From Flavobacteriaceae bacterium (GTDB lineage: Bacteria > Bacteroidota > Bacteroidia > Flavobacteriales > Flavobacteriaceae): DNA of 64,000 bases. Position 1 is the stretch's first letter, and every line of letters starts with the position of its first letter. The notes under the pieces were generated by a model. The model ran no database searches. It saw nothing but the letters and a program-made list of their open reading frames with translations, and was not told the origin of the DNA. The position numbers and the translations under genes are program-made. Below are positions 26,188 to 35,458 of the stretch, one piece after another. The stretch lies in the NCBI GenBank assembly GCA_947483075.1, contig CANKLE010000005.1, positions 1 through 64,000 of the forward strand, given 5' to 3'.

Positions 26188-28206
26188 ATGAATCAACTGG
26201 CCAAAGAATCGAGTCCGTATTTACTGCAGCACGCCAACAATCCGGTGCACTGGAAGGCCTGGAATGCAGAGACGCTTGCTTCTGCCGCAACCAATCAAAA
26301 ATTACTGCTCATTAGTATTGGGTATTCTGCCTGCCACTGGTGCCATGTCATGGAACACGAAAGTTTTGAAGACACCGAAGTAGCCGAATTGATGAATGCG
26401 CATTTCAACAGCATTAAAATTGACCGCGAAGAGCGACCCGATTTAGACGCCATCTACATGAAAGCGTTGCAGTTGATGAACAGCCAAGGCGGTTGGCCCT
26501 TAAATATTATTGCTTTGCCCGATGGCAGACCCGTTTGGGGCGGCACCTATTTTAGGAAAGCCGATTGGATGAATTCGTTGCAACAACTGCAAGACATTTA
26601 CGTAAACCAGCCCGAAAAAATGCGGGACTATGCGCAACGATTACAGCTCGGATTGGTTCATTTGAATGAACTTTCGATTACGGAACCTCTTGAACTATCT
26701 ACAAAATTACTTGTTCCATTGGTCGAAAAATGGAAAAAAAGCTTCGACCACGACTATGGAGGCCTGGCGCGTGCACCTAAGTTCATGATGCCCAATAATT
26801 ATGCGTTTCTATTGCGGTATGCGCTACTTACCAATGATCCCGAACTCGCTCAATTTGTGCAGCTCACGCTAACTAAAATGGCTTATGGCGGCTTGTTTGA
26901 TGTAGTGGGCGGTGGGTTTTCCCGCTACAGTGTTGATGCACGTTGGCACATTCCGCATTTCGAAAAAATGGCCTATGACAATGGGCAAATGCTGCAGCTG
27001 TATGCCCAAGCCTATCAGCTTTACAAAGACCCCTTGTATTTCGAGGTGATTCAAAAAACAATGGATTTTGTGCGCAAAGAATGGACCTCTCCCGAATTTG
27101 GATTTTACAGTGCCTGGGATGCCGACAGCTGTAATGCAACAAATGAAACCGAGGAAGGCGCCTATTATGTATGGACCAAATCACAATTAGAAAAACTGCT
27201 TGGATCGGAGTTGGCTTTGTTTAGCCAAGTATTCAACATCAACGAATTTGGACATTGGGAACACGAAAACTATGTGCTTATTCGCACAGCATCCTTGGCA
27301 GAAATTGCTGCGGCCCACCACATTTCTGAAGTACACCTACAAGAAAAAAAATTGGCCTGGGAAAACGTGTTGTACCAAGATCGTTTGCAGCGCAGCAAAC
27401 CCGGTCTAGACGACAAATGTTTGTGCTCCTGGAACGGGCTAGTTTTAAGTGGCGTTCTGGCCAGTTACAGAGCCCTTAGGGCGGAAAGCGATTTGGAGTT
27501 GGCGCTCAAAAATGCCGCATTTATCGAACAACAATTCTGGCAATCAGAGGGCAATTTGTGTCATACCTACAAAAACGGCAAAGCGAGCATCAATGGATTT
27601 TTAGAAGATTACGCCTTTGTAATTGCGGCCTTTATAGATTTATACGAGGTGACGTTTAACGAAAAATGGCTGCAGCACAGCAAACAACTGATGGACTATT
27701 GCTTGGATCATTTTTACTCCGAAAGTCGCGAATTATTTTCGTTTACCTCGCGCTTGGATCCAGAATTAATAAGCCCTCATTTTGAGATTGAAGACAATGT
27801 AATTCCCGCTTCCAACTCGGTCATGGCAAAGAATTTACTTCGATTAAGTGTTTATTTTGGCCAGGCACATTACCGCAATCTCGCCACGCAACTCATTGAA
27901 TTGGTTGTAAGCAATGCCGATTATCCTTCGGCTTTTTCGAATTGGTTGGATGGATTTTTAAACTTGCTGCCCACACAAATCGAGATCGCCATTTGCGGGG
28001 AAAATGCCTTTGGGTATGCCAAACAGCTGCAAGACCTTTATTTACCCAACGCCTACCTTGCTGCTAGCGAAACGCCCTCGGAATTGCCATTTTTGAAAGA
28101 CCGATTTAACCCGCAATTGACCCTATTTTACCTATGTAAAAATCAACACTGCGAACTGCCTTTTACCGATTTTAATGCCTTTATAAAAAGACTGCAAGAA
28201 GCATAA
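26188..28206 (+). CDS. YyaL/spermatogenesis-associated 20-like thioredoxin-domain protein
   Basis: A 672-residue soluble protein. Residues 1-165 are a DUF255 thioredoxin-like domain with a CHWC site (Cys49, Cys52) in GYSACHWCHVMEHESF. The rest is an alpha/alpha-toroid resembling N-acylglucosamine 2-epimerase/cellobiose-epimerase folds, with GGLFDVVGGGFSRYSVDARWHIPHF-type segments split by the motifs PHFEKMAYDNGQ and DDKCLCSWNGL. The function of the family is unsettled. Length is full. It is in line with nifU and mscS. Confidence 0.9.
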   Translation: MNQLAKESSPYLLQHANNPVHWKAWNAETLASAATNQKLLLISIGYSACHWCHVMEHESFEDTEVAELMNAHFNSIKIDREERPDLDAIYMKALQLMNSQGGWPLNIIALPDGRPVWGGTYFRKADWMNSLQQLQDIYVNQPEKMRDYAQRLQLGLVHLNELSITEPLELSTKLLVPLVEKWKKSFDHDYGGLARAPKFMMPNNYAFLLRYALLTNDPELAQFVQLTLTKMAYGGLFDVVGGGFSRYSVDARWHIPHFEKMAYDNGQMLQLYAQAYQLYKDPLYFEVIQKTMDFVRKEWTSPEFGFYSAWDADSCNATNETEEGAYYVWTKSQLEKLLGSELALFSQVFNINEFGHWEHENYVLIRTASLAEIAAAHHISEVHLQEKKLAWENVLYQDRLQRSKPGLDDKCLCSWNGLVLSGVLASYRALRAESDLELALKNAAFIEQQFWQSEGNLCHTYKNGKASINGFLEDYAFVIAAFIDLYEVTFNEKWLQHSKQLMDYCLDHFYSESRELFSFTSRLDPELISPHFEIEDNVIPASNSVMAKNLLRLSVYFGQAHYRNLATQLIELVVSNADYPSAFSNWLDGFLNLLPTQIEIAICGENAFGYAKQLQDLYLPNAYLAASETPSELPFLKDRFNPQLTLFYLCKNQHCELPFTDFNAFIKRLQEA

Positions 28207-28225
28207 TGTGCAGCGGTTTATTTAC

Positions 28226-28233
28226 TAATTTTG
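28226..28233 (+). promoter_or_regulatory. Predicted -7 promoter box of the mscS gene
   Basis: TAATTTTG, an exact TAnnTTTG match, ending 25 bp before the ATG at 28259 in a 52-bp intergenic gap. Confidence 0.45.
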
Positions 28234-28258
28234 GCCTACTAATTCTACAACTCGTTTT

Positions 28259-29095
28259 ATGAAAGATACCGTTAACATTTCTTCGTTGCACGATTACTTA
28301 CTGTCAATGCTCAATTTATTGTTGGATTATTCTCCCAAATTGATCGCGGCCCTGCTGCTCTTTTTTGTGGGGGGTTATGCCATTCGATTTGTCAATAATG
28401 TTTCGCGAAAATTATTAATTAAACGAGAAGTTGAACCTACCTTGGTCGAGTTTTTATGCAACGTGATTTTCTGGGGACTGCGCATTGTGTTGATCATTGC
28501 CGTCATCTCAAAATTGGGCATTGAATCGTCGTCTTTTGTAGCGATTTTGGGTGCAGCCGGCTTGGCCGTGGGCTTGTCTTTACAAGGCTCACTTTCTAAT
28601 TTTGCCGGTGGAATATTAATTATTTTATTCAAGCCATTTAAATTGGGTGACACCATTTTAGCCCAAGGGGTTGAAGGCACTGTTATTGATATTCAAATTT
28701 TTGTGACCCAATTGCAAACCGACAACAACCAAATCATTTTTATCCCAAATGGGTCTTTGTCTAATAATACCATCATAAACTTTTCGGGCAAAGACACCCG
28801 TCGAACGGACATTCCTATGAACTTGTCTTACGAAACTTCTATTCCCAAAGCCAAAGAATTAATCTTGGCAGTAGTAGAACAAAACCCAAATATTCTTGCC
28901 AATCCAAAACCGGCCATCGTGGTTAGAGAGCTCAACGATTCGGGTGTAAAAATAGCGATACGGGCTTGGGTAAAAACCCCATTGTATGCAGCTACGCATA
29001 CGCAAATTTTAGAATCTTGTTTAAGCACATTCGAACAAAATAATATAAAAATACAACCGTACTTACTAACTGACAATAAACAATCAAACGGGTAA
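28259..29095 (+). CDS. MscS-family small-conductance mechanosensitive channel
   Basis: A 278-residue inner-membrane channel. Three transmembrane segments: about 18-40, 60-82 and the pore helix 88-115 with the glycine/alanine-rich AILGAAGLAVGLSLQGSLSNF. The beta domain follows (FKLGDTILAQGVEGTVIDI) with VFIPNGSLSNN-like text (IFIPNGSLSNNTIINFS), then the alpha/beta C-terminal domain. Opens under membrane tension to release solutes in hypo-osmotic shock. The next gene starts 4 bp after its stop, so they are cotranscribed. Confidence 0.94.
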   Translation: MKDTVNISSLHDYLLSMLNLLLDYSPKLIAALLLFFVGGYAIRFVNNVSRKLLIKREVEPTLVEFLCNVIFWGLRIVLIIAVISKLGIESSSFVAILGAAGLAVGLSLQGSLSNFAGGILIILFKPFKLGDTILAQGVEGTVIDIQIFVTQLQTDNNQIIFIPNGSLSNNTIINFSGKDTRRTDIPMNLSYETSIPKAKELILAVVEQNPNILANPKPAIVVRELNDSGVKIAIRAWVKTPLYAATHTQILESCLSTFEQNNIKIQPYLLTDNKQSNG

Positions 29096-29099
29096 CCTC

Positions 29100-29795
29100 A
29101 TGAAAAAAATCTCGATTGTTTGTGTTGTTTTTCTGAGTTGTATTTCCGTGCATGCGCAATTCAACGGATTCAACATGAAATACGAAGTCCTGGATCCGAG
29201 CACGGCGGGTAAAATTTTTCATAACCCCCTAAAAGAAACTGTTCATCCCCAAGGAGATCCCTATGTAAATGTCCATTTTCAGTGGGCCAAAATAGAGCGG
29301 GTAAATCAAAAAGCCTTAATGCGCTTTAATGCGTATGCCGAAGAATTTGAATTCATTAGCCCCAAAGGAGATACCTTGGTGTTGGATAAATTGGCAGATT
29401 TTAGCCCCATCGAATTTACCGATACACAAAGTAAATATGTGCTCAACACCTATACGTTGCATAACGGCAAAAATAGCACCGGCTATTTGAAGGAACTTTT
29501 TGTAGAAGGCCAATTTACTTTATACAGCAAAGACAATGTTACGTATTACGAAGGAAAAGAAGCGAAAACCACGCTAGAAACTGCTCGACCGGCCAAATAT
29601 GCCAAAGCAAAAGAAAGTTATTTCTTTAAAAAAGAAAAAGTGGGCGTATTTGAATTTCCAACCCACAAAAAACAGTTGATCAATTTATTTCCCAGTCAAA
29701 AGGAGGCGCTCGAAGCCTATTTTAAAAGCGAATCCATAGACTTTGATTTCCCCGCTGATCGGATAAAAATCATACACTTTTTAAACAGCTTGTAA
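29100..29795 (+). CDS. Secreted protein of unknown function
   Basis: A 231-residue protein with signal peptide MKKISIVCVVFLSCISVHAQ. The mature part contains many beta-type stretches (YVNVHFQWAKIERV, FEFISPKGDTLVLDKL), a lysine-rich middle (KAKESYFFKKEKVGVFEF) and an amphipathic C-terminus (IKIIHFLNSL). I recognise no family motif. It is tightly linked to mscS (4-bp gap) and its stop abuts the convergent tsaB stop. Periplasmic or surface location follows from the signal peptide; nothing more can be said. Confidence 0.75.
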   Translation: MKKISIVCVVFLSCISVHAQFNGFNMKYEVLDPSTAGKIFHNPLKETVHPQGDPYVNVHFQWAKIERVNQKALMRFNAYAEEFEFISPKGDTLVLDKLADFSPIEFTDTQSKYVLNTYTLHNGKNSTGYLKELFVEGQFTLYSKDNVTYYEGKEAKTTLETARPAKYAKAKESYFFKKEKVGVFEFPTHKKQLINLFPSQKEALEAYFKSESIDFDFPADRIKIIHFLNSL

Positions 29796-30464
29796 TTATT
29801 TTTTTGGGGTTGTGCCCACAAAATCTTTCAGGTAAAAAGGCTCGTAGTAGGCCACATCTTCAAACTCTTTTTTAAGAAATTTGGCATAGCTTAGGGCCAC
29901 CATGTCCTTGGCTGAAGGATAAATTACTTCTGGAATGAAATGAAAATTGGGTTGTTGTAAAACCGTTTGCACTTTGGCCTGGCAATCCCCCACAAAATAA
30001 AGCAGATCCTGATCTGTAGCATACGAATATTCGTCTAATATTTCGGCTTGAACAGCACGCAATTGTTGCCCATTTGAATCATACATCGCGCTGTAGACTT
30101 CCATTCTTCGGGCATCCAACATAGGCACAATAAAACCGTCTTTTGGCGAGACTTGGGCAGCCAACACAGCGAGGGTGTCTAAGGCAATCAGGGGAATGTC
30201 TAAGGCAAAACACAGCCCTTTGGCCGCCGAATTGCCAATGCGCAAACCCGTATAAGAACCCGGGCCTTTACTCACAGCTATGGCTACTAATTCTGAAAAA
30301 TTGACCTGAACTTCTTGCATCACGTCTCGAATAAACACGTGCAATTTTTCGGCATGCGAGTAGCCTTCTTGGGCAATTTCTTGAAAAGCTAGTATTTTTC
30401 CTTCCTGCGAAAGAGACACAGAACACTGCTTGGTTGCCGTTTCGATATGCAGGATGTACCCCAT
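29796..30464 (-). CDS. tsaB: TsaB, tRNA t6A-modification subunit
   Basis: A 222-residue ASKHA-fold protein that scaffolds TsaD and TsaE for N6-threonylcarbamoylation of adenosine-37 in ANN-decoding tRNAs. Characteristic are the N-terminal ILHIETATKQCSVSL, the KGPGSYTGLRIGNSAAKGL motif and LDARRMEVYSA. Length is normal. Its ATG shares one base with the stop of the efflux adaptor upstream (TAATG), so an essential tRNA gene is translationally linked to an efflux operon. Confidence 0.94.
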   Translation of the reverse strand: MGYILHIETATKQCSVSLSQEGKILAFQEIAQEGYSHAEKLHVFIRDVMQEVQVNFSELVAIAVSKGPGSYTGLRIGNSAAKGLCFALDIPLIALDTLAVLAAQVSPKDGFIVPMLDARRMEVYSAMYDSNGQQLRAVQAEILDEYSYATDQDLLYFVGDCQAKVQTVLQQPNFHFIPEVIYPSAKDMVALSYAKFLKKEFEDVAYYEPFYLKDFVGTTPKK

Positions 30465-31756
30465 TATTTTTTGTCTGCAGGGGTTTTGGCAGTAGAAATT
30501 TTATCGCCCGAATTTAAATCCTTAGACACAGTAGTATACGGCCCAACAATAATTACATCGCCTTTAGATAATCCGGAAGTTACTTCAATATTCGTATCAT
30601 CTTGTATGCCGGTTTTAATTACTTTTATTACGGCTTTTGATCCTTTTTTCACAAAAACACACTCCATTTTTTTGTCGCTTTTGGATTTAATGGTTTGGTC
30701 TTCGGCATTGTCTTCAACTACAATTTTTTTCACCGGTGTTGTATCGGTTTTAATGACTACCGCACTAATGGGTACACCAATTACTTTTTCTTTGCGTTTG
30801 GTGATGATGTCAACCGTAGCGGTCATACCTGGACGAAACGGCGAATAGCTTGCGGGTTTCCCGGCGAGTAAATCTGGGTAGGATTCTTTCAAGATGCGCA
30901 CTTTTACTTTGAAATTCGTTACCTGATCGGCGGTCAAGGCAGTGCTGGCCGAATTAGAAATACTGGTTACAATCCCTTTGAATTGTTTTTTCAAGTACGC
31001 GTCTACCTCTACTTTGGCCGAGTCTCCTACGTTTATTTTTACAATGTCGTTTTCGTTCACATCTACTTCTACTTCCATGTTATTCAAATTGGCCACACGC
31101 AAGATTTCAGTTCCCGTCATTTGTTGGGTGCCCAACACACGCTCGCCCAATTCTACATTGAGCATCGAAATTGTTCCGTCAGCTGGCGCATAAATGGTGG
31201 TTCTTCCCAAATTGTCTTTGGCCTCATTTACCGTGGCCGAGGCACTTTTTACATTGTAGTAGGCCGATTGTTTATTGGCTTTGGCCGACTCATAAGAGGC
31301 AACCGCTTTGTCCCATTCTGATTTGGAAATAATGCCTTTGTCAAACAAGGTTTTATTTCGGTCATAATTCGATTTGGCCTCATTAAATGCAGCATCAGCC
31401 TGACTTAAACCGGCTTTGGTTTGAGACAAACCAGCAACCGTTCGGTTATATCCTGAGGTATATAAATCCGGATTTATTTTTACCAACATATCGCCTTTTT
31501 TTACTACCTGTCCTTCTTTTACAGGCAAGGCAATAATTTCACCCGAAACCTCTGAGGATATTTTTACCTCAATTTCTGGTTGTATTTTTCCAGTTGCCGA
31601 AACCGTTTCGACAATCGTGATTTCATTGGCAACGGCAACTTCAACTTCGGTACTCGTTTCTTTAGAGCCCAAAAGGCCCATTTTTGATAAGCTCACCAAT
31701 ACAACAATTACTAATACAGCGACTCCTACAAGGATATACGTGGTTTTTTTTGACAT
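30464..31756 (-). CDS. Efflux periplasmic adaptor (HlyD/MacA-like)
   Basis: A 430-residue membrane-fusion protein with an N-terminal anchor (about 5-27), a barrel-sandwich/lipoyl part (ISSEVSGEIIALPVKEGQVVKKGD), a coiled-coil hairpin (about 110-185) with LFDKGIISKSEWDKA, the second lipoyl half (IYAPADGTISML), and beta-barrel and membrane-proximal domains. It bridges an inner-membrane pump to TolC. The anchor form and hairpin resemble MacA-type adaptors of ABC exporters. It follows tolC by 3 bp and overlaps tsaB by 1 bp. No inner-membrane pump is encoded in this operon. Confidence 0.9.
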   Translation of the reverse strand: MSKKTTYILVGVAVLVIVVLVSLSKMGLLGSKETSTEVEVAVANEITIVETVSATGKIQPEIEVKISSEVSGEIIALPVKEGQVVKKGDMLVKINPDLYTSGYNRTVAGLSQTKAGLSQADAAFNEAKSNYDRNKTLFDKGIISKSEWDKAVASYESAKANKQSAYYNVKSASATVNEAKDNLGRTTIYAPADGTISMLNVELGERVLGTQQMTGTEILRVANLNNMEVEVDVNENDIVKINVGDSAKVEVDAYLKKQFKGIVTSISNSASTALTADQVTNFKVKVRILKESYPDLLAGKPASYSPFRPGMTATVDIITKRKEKVIGVPISAVVIKTDTTPVKKIVVEDNAEDQTIKSKSDKKMECVFVKKGSKAVIKVIKTGIQDDTNIEVTSGLSKGDVIIVGPYTTVSKDLNSGDKISTAKTPADKK

Positions 31757-31759
31757 AAC

Positions 31760-33133
31760 TTAGGGTTTTGAAATAATAGGAATACCAAAATAATATTCCA
31801 CAATTTTGGTTCTGAAAATATAATCGTATTTGGTGCGTAACACTTCAGATTGTGCATTCACAAAAAGGGTTTGGGCTTGGTTAAATTCAAAAGCATTCAT
31901 CAGCCCAACCTCAACTCGTTCTTTGGCATACAGAAAAGCACTGCTGCGCGCATCCAAGGCAGAAAGCGCCGTTTCATAGGATTTATAGGCGCCTTGCGCA
32001 TCGGTGTAGGCGGTATAAATGTTGCGTTCTAAATCTAATTCGCTTTGTGCATAGGCAATTTTAAAGCGTTCTAAATTTATTTTTGAGCGCATTAGGTTGT
32101 GTTTTACGGCAAAACCACTAAAAATAGGTACGTTAATTTGCACCCCAAATTGGTGCCCTTTGTTGTTGTTAAACTGTTCTGTAAAAGACAAAGGCCCGCG
32201 TGTTCCGATGAGATTTCCCGTATTGTCAAACAGCGGGATGTTCGCATACGAAATTCTAGAATTAAACCCGTAAAAGCCTTGCAAAGTGGGTTGGTAGGCT
32301 GCTCTGGCAATACGCACGTCTTTCTCGGCTACAGCCACATTCGTTTTGGAAATCTTTAACTCTACCCTGTTTTCTTTGGCTTTGGCAATAATAGCTGCCG
32401 GCGTCTGAAACATTACTTCACTTGGATTTGCCTCATAATCCATGTCGGCAATATCAAAATCTTGAAAATTATCGAGCTGTAACAACTGAGCCAAACTCAA
32501 TTTCGAAATCAACAAGGTGTTTTCGGCGATTACCACTTTTTGTTTATCGGACGCAACCGTGGCTTTGCTGTCTAAAACATCCCCTCTGGGTAAAGAACCG
32601 GCATCAACCAATTCTTGGGTGCGTTGCAACTGCTTCTCGTTTATGGCCAATTGGTCTTTTTGAACTTTTAAATTCTCTTTGTTGAACAAAATTTGTAAAA
32701 AGGCGTTGGCCACATTTAAGCCTACATCATCCCTCATTTTCTCTAACTTAAATTGAGAAGCTACCGCTGATAAATTGGCTTTGCGGTAGCGCAATTGGTT
32801 TTGCAATCCTTTATAAATATCTATCCCCACATTGGCGCCCATAGACGTAAATTGGGTGGTTTGATTTTCTAAAATGTTGGTGGTAATGTTCTGATTTAAT
32901 CCCACATTCCAACTGTGCGAACTGCTGGCGTTTGCCGAAGGAAAAAAAGCGTAAAATCCATCCGATTTATCGATTTCGGCAGCCTGAACATCCAGTTCAG
33001 ATTGTTTGATGCTAATGTTGTGTTCCCAAGCGTAATTTACACAGGCATCCAAAGTCCATTTTTGTTGTTGGGCGAATGCATCAGTTGCCGCCCAAAGAAA
33101 AAAACAAGTAATAATCAGGTGCTTTATTGTCAT
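31760..33133 (-). CDS. TolC-family outer-membrane efflux protein
   Basis: A 457-residue outer-membrane channel subunit. Signal peptide ending AFAQQ, then two repeats of the outer-membrane efflux domain with long helices (WTLDACVNYAWEHNISIKQ at the start; QFGVQINVPIFSGF and ERVEVGLMNAFEFNQAQ in the second half). Trimers form the exit duct of tripartite efflux or type I export systems. First gene of the tolC-adaptor-tsaB unit, with a promoter box 27 bp upstream. Confidence 0.93.
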   Translation of the reverse strand: MTIKHLIITCFFLWAATDAFAQQQKWTLDACVNYAWEHNISIKQSELDVQAAEIDKSDGFYAFFPSANASSSHSWNVGLNQNITTNILENQTTQFTSMGANVGIDIYKGLQNQLRYRKANLSAVASQFKLEKMRDDVGLNVANAFLQILFNKENLKVQKDQLAINEKQLQRTQELVDAGSLPRGDVLDSKATVASDKQKVVIAENTLLISKLSLAQLLQLDNFQDFDIADMDYEANPSEVMFQTPAAIIAKAKENRVELKISKTNVAVAEKDVRIARAAYQPTLQGFYGFNSRISYANIPLFDNTGNLIGTRGPLSFTEQFNNNKGHQFGVQINVPIFSGFAVKHNLMRSKINLERFKIAYAQSELDLERNIYTAYTDAQGAYKSYETALSALDARSSAFLYAKERVEVGLMNAFEFNQAQTLFVNAQSEVLRTKYDYIFRTKIVEYYFGIPIISKP

Positions 33134-33159
33134 AAAAATACTGTCCTTAAAAAGTGCTG

Positions 33160-33167
33160 CAAAGGTA
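33160..33167 (-). promoter_or_regulatory. Predicted -7 promoter box of the tolC-adaptor unit
   Basis: TACCTTTG read on the minus strand (33167 to 33160), an exact TAnnTTTG match, 26 bp before the tolC ATG. No clear -33 TTG. Confidence 0.5.
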
Positions 33168-33268
33168 TTATAGAAATTGCATTTTTTTTAATTTGTGTGT
33201 TAATTTTTTAATCGAACGCACTTGCCGTTTTACCAAATTTTTGGCAAATAATTTCTGCTTTTTTACTG

Positions 33269-33276
33269 TATTTTTG
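33269..33276 (+). promoter_or_regulatory. Predicted -7 promoter box of the DUF4403 gene
   Basis: TATTTTTG, an exact TAnnTTTG match, ending 20 bp before the ATG at 33297. A TTG at 33241-33243 is a possible -33 element with a 25-bp spacer. Confidence 0.5.
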
Positions 33277-33296
33277 TACTCCAATTCAATTGCCTT

Positions 33297-34694
33297 ATGA
33301 CACGTTTCCCGTTAATCCTTTTTGCAGTAGCCTTTGCCGTTACTCTATCAAATTGCAGTTCGACTTCAAAAATAGAAGCGCTAAAGCCAGTTGCAGATAA
33401 TGCCGCGCCTATATTATATGACGCAACTCCGTCCTACATCAACATGCCCATTAGCATTAAATTGCAGGATGTAGAAAATCAAATAAACAAATCACTCTCC
33501 GGATTAATCTATGAAGACAATACAATTGAGGACGACAACCTCGAAGTAAAAATCTGGAAACAAGCGCCCATTCAAATACAGAATGAAGCCGGAAATATAA
33601 AAACGGTTTTGCCCTTAAAAGCGCAAATCAAGTACCGCATTGGCACCTCAAAATTAGGAATCGATTTATATGACACTAGAGAATTCAATTTTAACGGCGT
33701 AATTACCTTAGTGAGCGACGTGCACATGGCCAATTGGAAACTCAACACCAAAACCGAATTCAGGTCGCTCGATTGGAACGAAAGTCCTTCGGTGAGCGTA
33801 TTTGGCAAAGCAGTGCCCATCACCTACTTAATTAACCCAGCGGTAAAACTGTTTAAGGCCAAAATCGAAAAAACCATTGACAATGCCATCGCCACTGCAG
33901 TCGATTTTAAACCCAATGTGTTGGGCGCATTAGAAAAAATTACAACGCCCTTTGAAATGAATAAAACCTACCAAACCTGGCTCAACATTACTCCCCAAGA
34001 ATTGTATGCTACCGATGCTTCCTTGCAAAAAGAAAACATCACCTTCGACTTGGGTTTTAAATGCCTGATGGAAACACGCATAGGGCAACAACCTGCATCT
34101 ACTTTTGACAAAAACAAAATCACTTTAAAAACCGCCACAAAAATCCCCACTGTAGTTGCGGCCAATGTGGTAGCCGTTTCTACCTACGACAACGCCTCAC
34201 GCATCATGACCCAAAATTTTAAAGGGCAAGAATTTGGGGCGGGTAAAAAGAAAGTAACCGTGCAAAACGTTGCGCTTTGGCACAAAGAAGGCAAATTAAT
34301 TATCGCCCTAGATTTACTAGGAAGTGTAAACGGAACCATTTATTTAACCGGCGTTCCCAAATACAACCCAGAAGGAAAAGAAATTTACTTTGATGATCTC
34401 GATTATGTGATTGACACCAAAAGCCGGATTATGAAAACCGCAAGTTGGCTGGCCCAAGGCTATATTTTGAAAAAAATGCAAGAAAGTTGCCGCTACTCTA
34501 TACAAGGAAATTTAGAAGAGGGCAAACAAAATTTGGTGAAATACCTAAAAAACTACAGCCCAATGCCGGGGGTATTTATTAACGGGAACCTCAACGGCTT
34601 GAATTTTCAAAAAATACAGCTCACCAACCAAGCCTTATTGGCTTTTGTGAAAATTACGGGAGATGTAAAGGTTACGGTAGACGGTATAAAATAA
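33297..34694 (+). CDS. DUF4403 family lipoprotein
   Basis: A 465-residue protein with a lipoprotein signal (hydrophobic FAVAFAVTLSNC, lipidation at the Cys of NCSSTSK). The mature part contains repeated mixed alpha/beta segments with family text such as INMPISIKLQDVENQINKSL near residue 50 and AVPITYLINPAVKLFKAKIEK near 180. DUF4403 is common in Bacteroidota; it is related by fold to lipid-binding tubular (BPI/SMP-like) proteins, from memory, but no function is established. Single-gene plus-strand unit between two minus-strand operons. Confidence 0.85.
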   Translation: MTRFPLILFAVAFAVTLSNCSSTSKIEALKPVADNAAPILYDATPSYINMPISIKLQDVENQINKSLSGLIYEDNTIEDDNLEVKIWKQAPIQIQNEAGNIKTVLPLKAQIKYRIGTSKLGIDLYDTREFNFNGVITLVSDVHMANWKLNTKTEFRSLDWNESPSVSVFGKAVPITYLINPAVKLFKAKIEKTIDNAIATAVDFKPNVLGALEKITTPFEMNKTYQTWLNITPQELYATDASLQKENITFDLGFKCLMETRIGQQPASTFDKNKITLKTATKIPTVVAANVVAVSTYDNASRIMTQNFKGQEFGAGKKKVTVQNVALWHKEGKLIIALDLLGSVNGTIYLTGVPKYNPEGKEIYFDDLDYVIDTKSRIMKTASWLAQGYILKKMQESCRYSIQGNLEEGKQNLVKYLKNYSPMPGVFINGNLNGLNFQKIQLTNQALLAFVKITGDVKVTVDGIK

Positions 34695-34925
34695 TTATAC
34701 CCGCTTATTTTTACGCATGCGGTAAATGATATACCCAATTACGCCTACTAATACATACGGAATTACCATGAGGTAGACGATGCCGTCGTTTAGGGCTTCG
34801 GCTTTGGTAGAATTGCCTTCGCCTTCGATTGCCGCTCTACACATCGCACACTGCGCATGTACATCTACAGAGCCCAGGAGTATTGCAACAAAAACAATTG
34901 CGAGCAGTATTGCCTTACGACGCAT
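34695..34925 (-). CDS. Small exported CAMC membrane protein
   Basis: A 76-residue protein with a signal sequence ending VHAQ, then a CAMC motif (CxxC) immediately at the mature N-terminus, a short polar part, and one transmembrane helix (about 49-68) with a basic tail RMRKNKRV. Its start overlaps the DUF420 stop by 11 bp, and it ends the SCO-DUF420 assembly cluster. The CxxC on the outer face suggests metal or redox handling in oxidase assembly; that is inference from position. I do not recognise a named family. Confidence 0.7.
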   Translation of the reverse strand: MRRKAILLAIVFVAILLGSVDVHAQCAMCRAAIEGEGNSTKAEALNDGIVYLMVIPYVLVGVIGYIIYRMRKNKRV

Positions 34926-35457
34926 AATACGGAGAAATCATCCAATACACCAACACGCCTGTAACAGCGACATACAGCCATAAAGGAAAAGTGATTTTGG
35001 CTATTTTTTTGTGTTTGTCAAAACGAGCCGATAAAGCCCGAACATAGGTTATTAAGACCAATGGAATTATGGTGATCGACAAGGCAATATGGGAGATCAG
35101 CAATACAAAATAAAACAACCGAAGAAATCCATCGCCGCCGTATTTTGTCGATTCTGTGGTCATGTGATAGAGAACATACATTACCAAAAACAAAATTGAC
35201 AACACAATAGAAGCGGTCATTAAGCGCTCATGTACTTGTCGATTTCCTTTTTTTATGGCCACCACAGCAGCAACGAGGAAAATGGCAGTCAATCCATTAA
35301 TTCCGGCATAAATAGGCGGAAGAAAATGCATAGGTTCTACCGTATACCCCAAATCTGAGAGTTTAATGTTAAATAAAATGGCAACAACCACTGGAATTAC
35401 AATGGATACGGTTACGATAAAAGGTCTTGATTTTTGTTCGATTGTTTTGGGTTCCAT
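34915..35457 (-). CDS. DUF420 membrane protein (CtaM-like)
   Basis: A 180-residue membrane protein with five hydrophobic segments and a DUF420 core (FLPPIYAGINGLTAIFLVAA, HERLMTASIVLSILFLVMYVLYH, ISHIALSITIIPLVLITYVRA). The Bacillus homologue CtaM is needed for heme a-type oxidase assembly. Conserved histidines at the segment ends may bind metal or heme. It starts 1 bp after the SCO stop codon and overlaps the CAMC peptide gene, within the oxidase assembly operon. Confidence 0.9.
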   Translation of the reverse strand: MEPKTIEQKSRPFIVTVSIVIPVVVAILFNIKLSDLGYTVEPMHFLPPIYAGINGLTAIFLVAAVVAIKKGNRQVHERLMTASIVLSILFLVMYVLYHMTTESTKYGGDGFLRLFYFVLLISHIALSITIIPLVLITYVRALSARFDKHKKIAKITFPLWLYVAVTGVLVYWMISPYYAS

Positions 35458-35458
35458 A

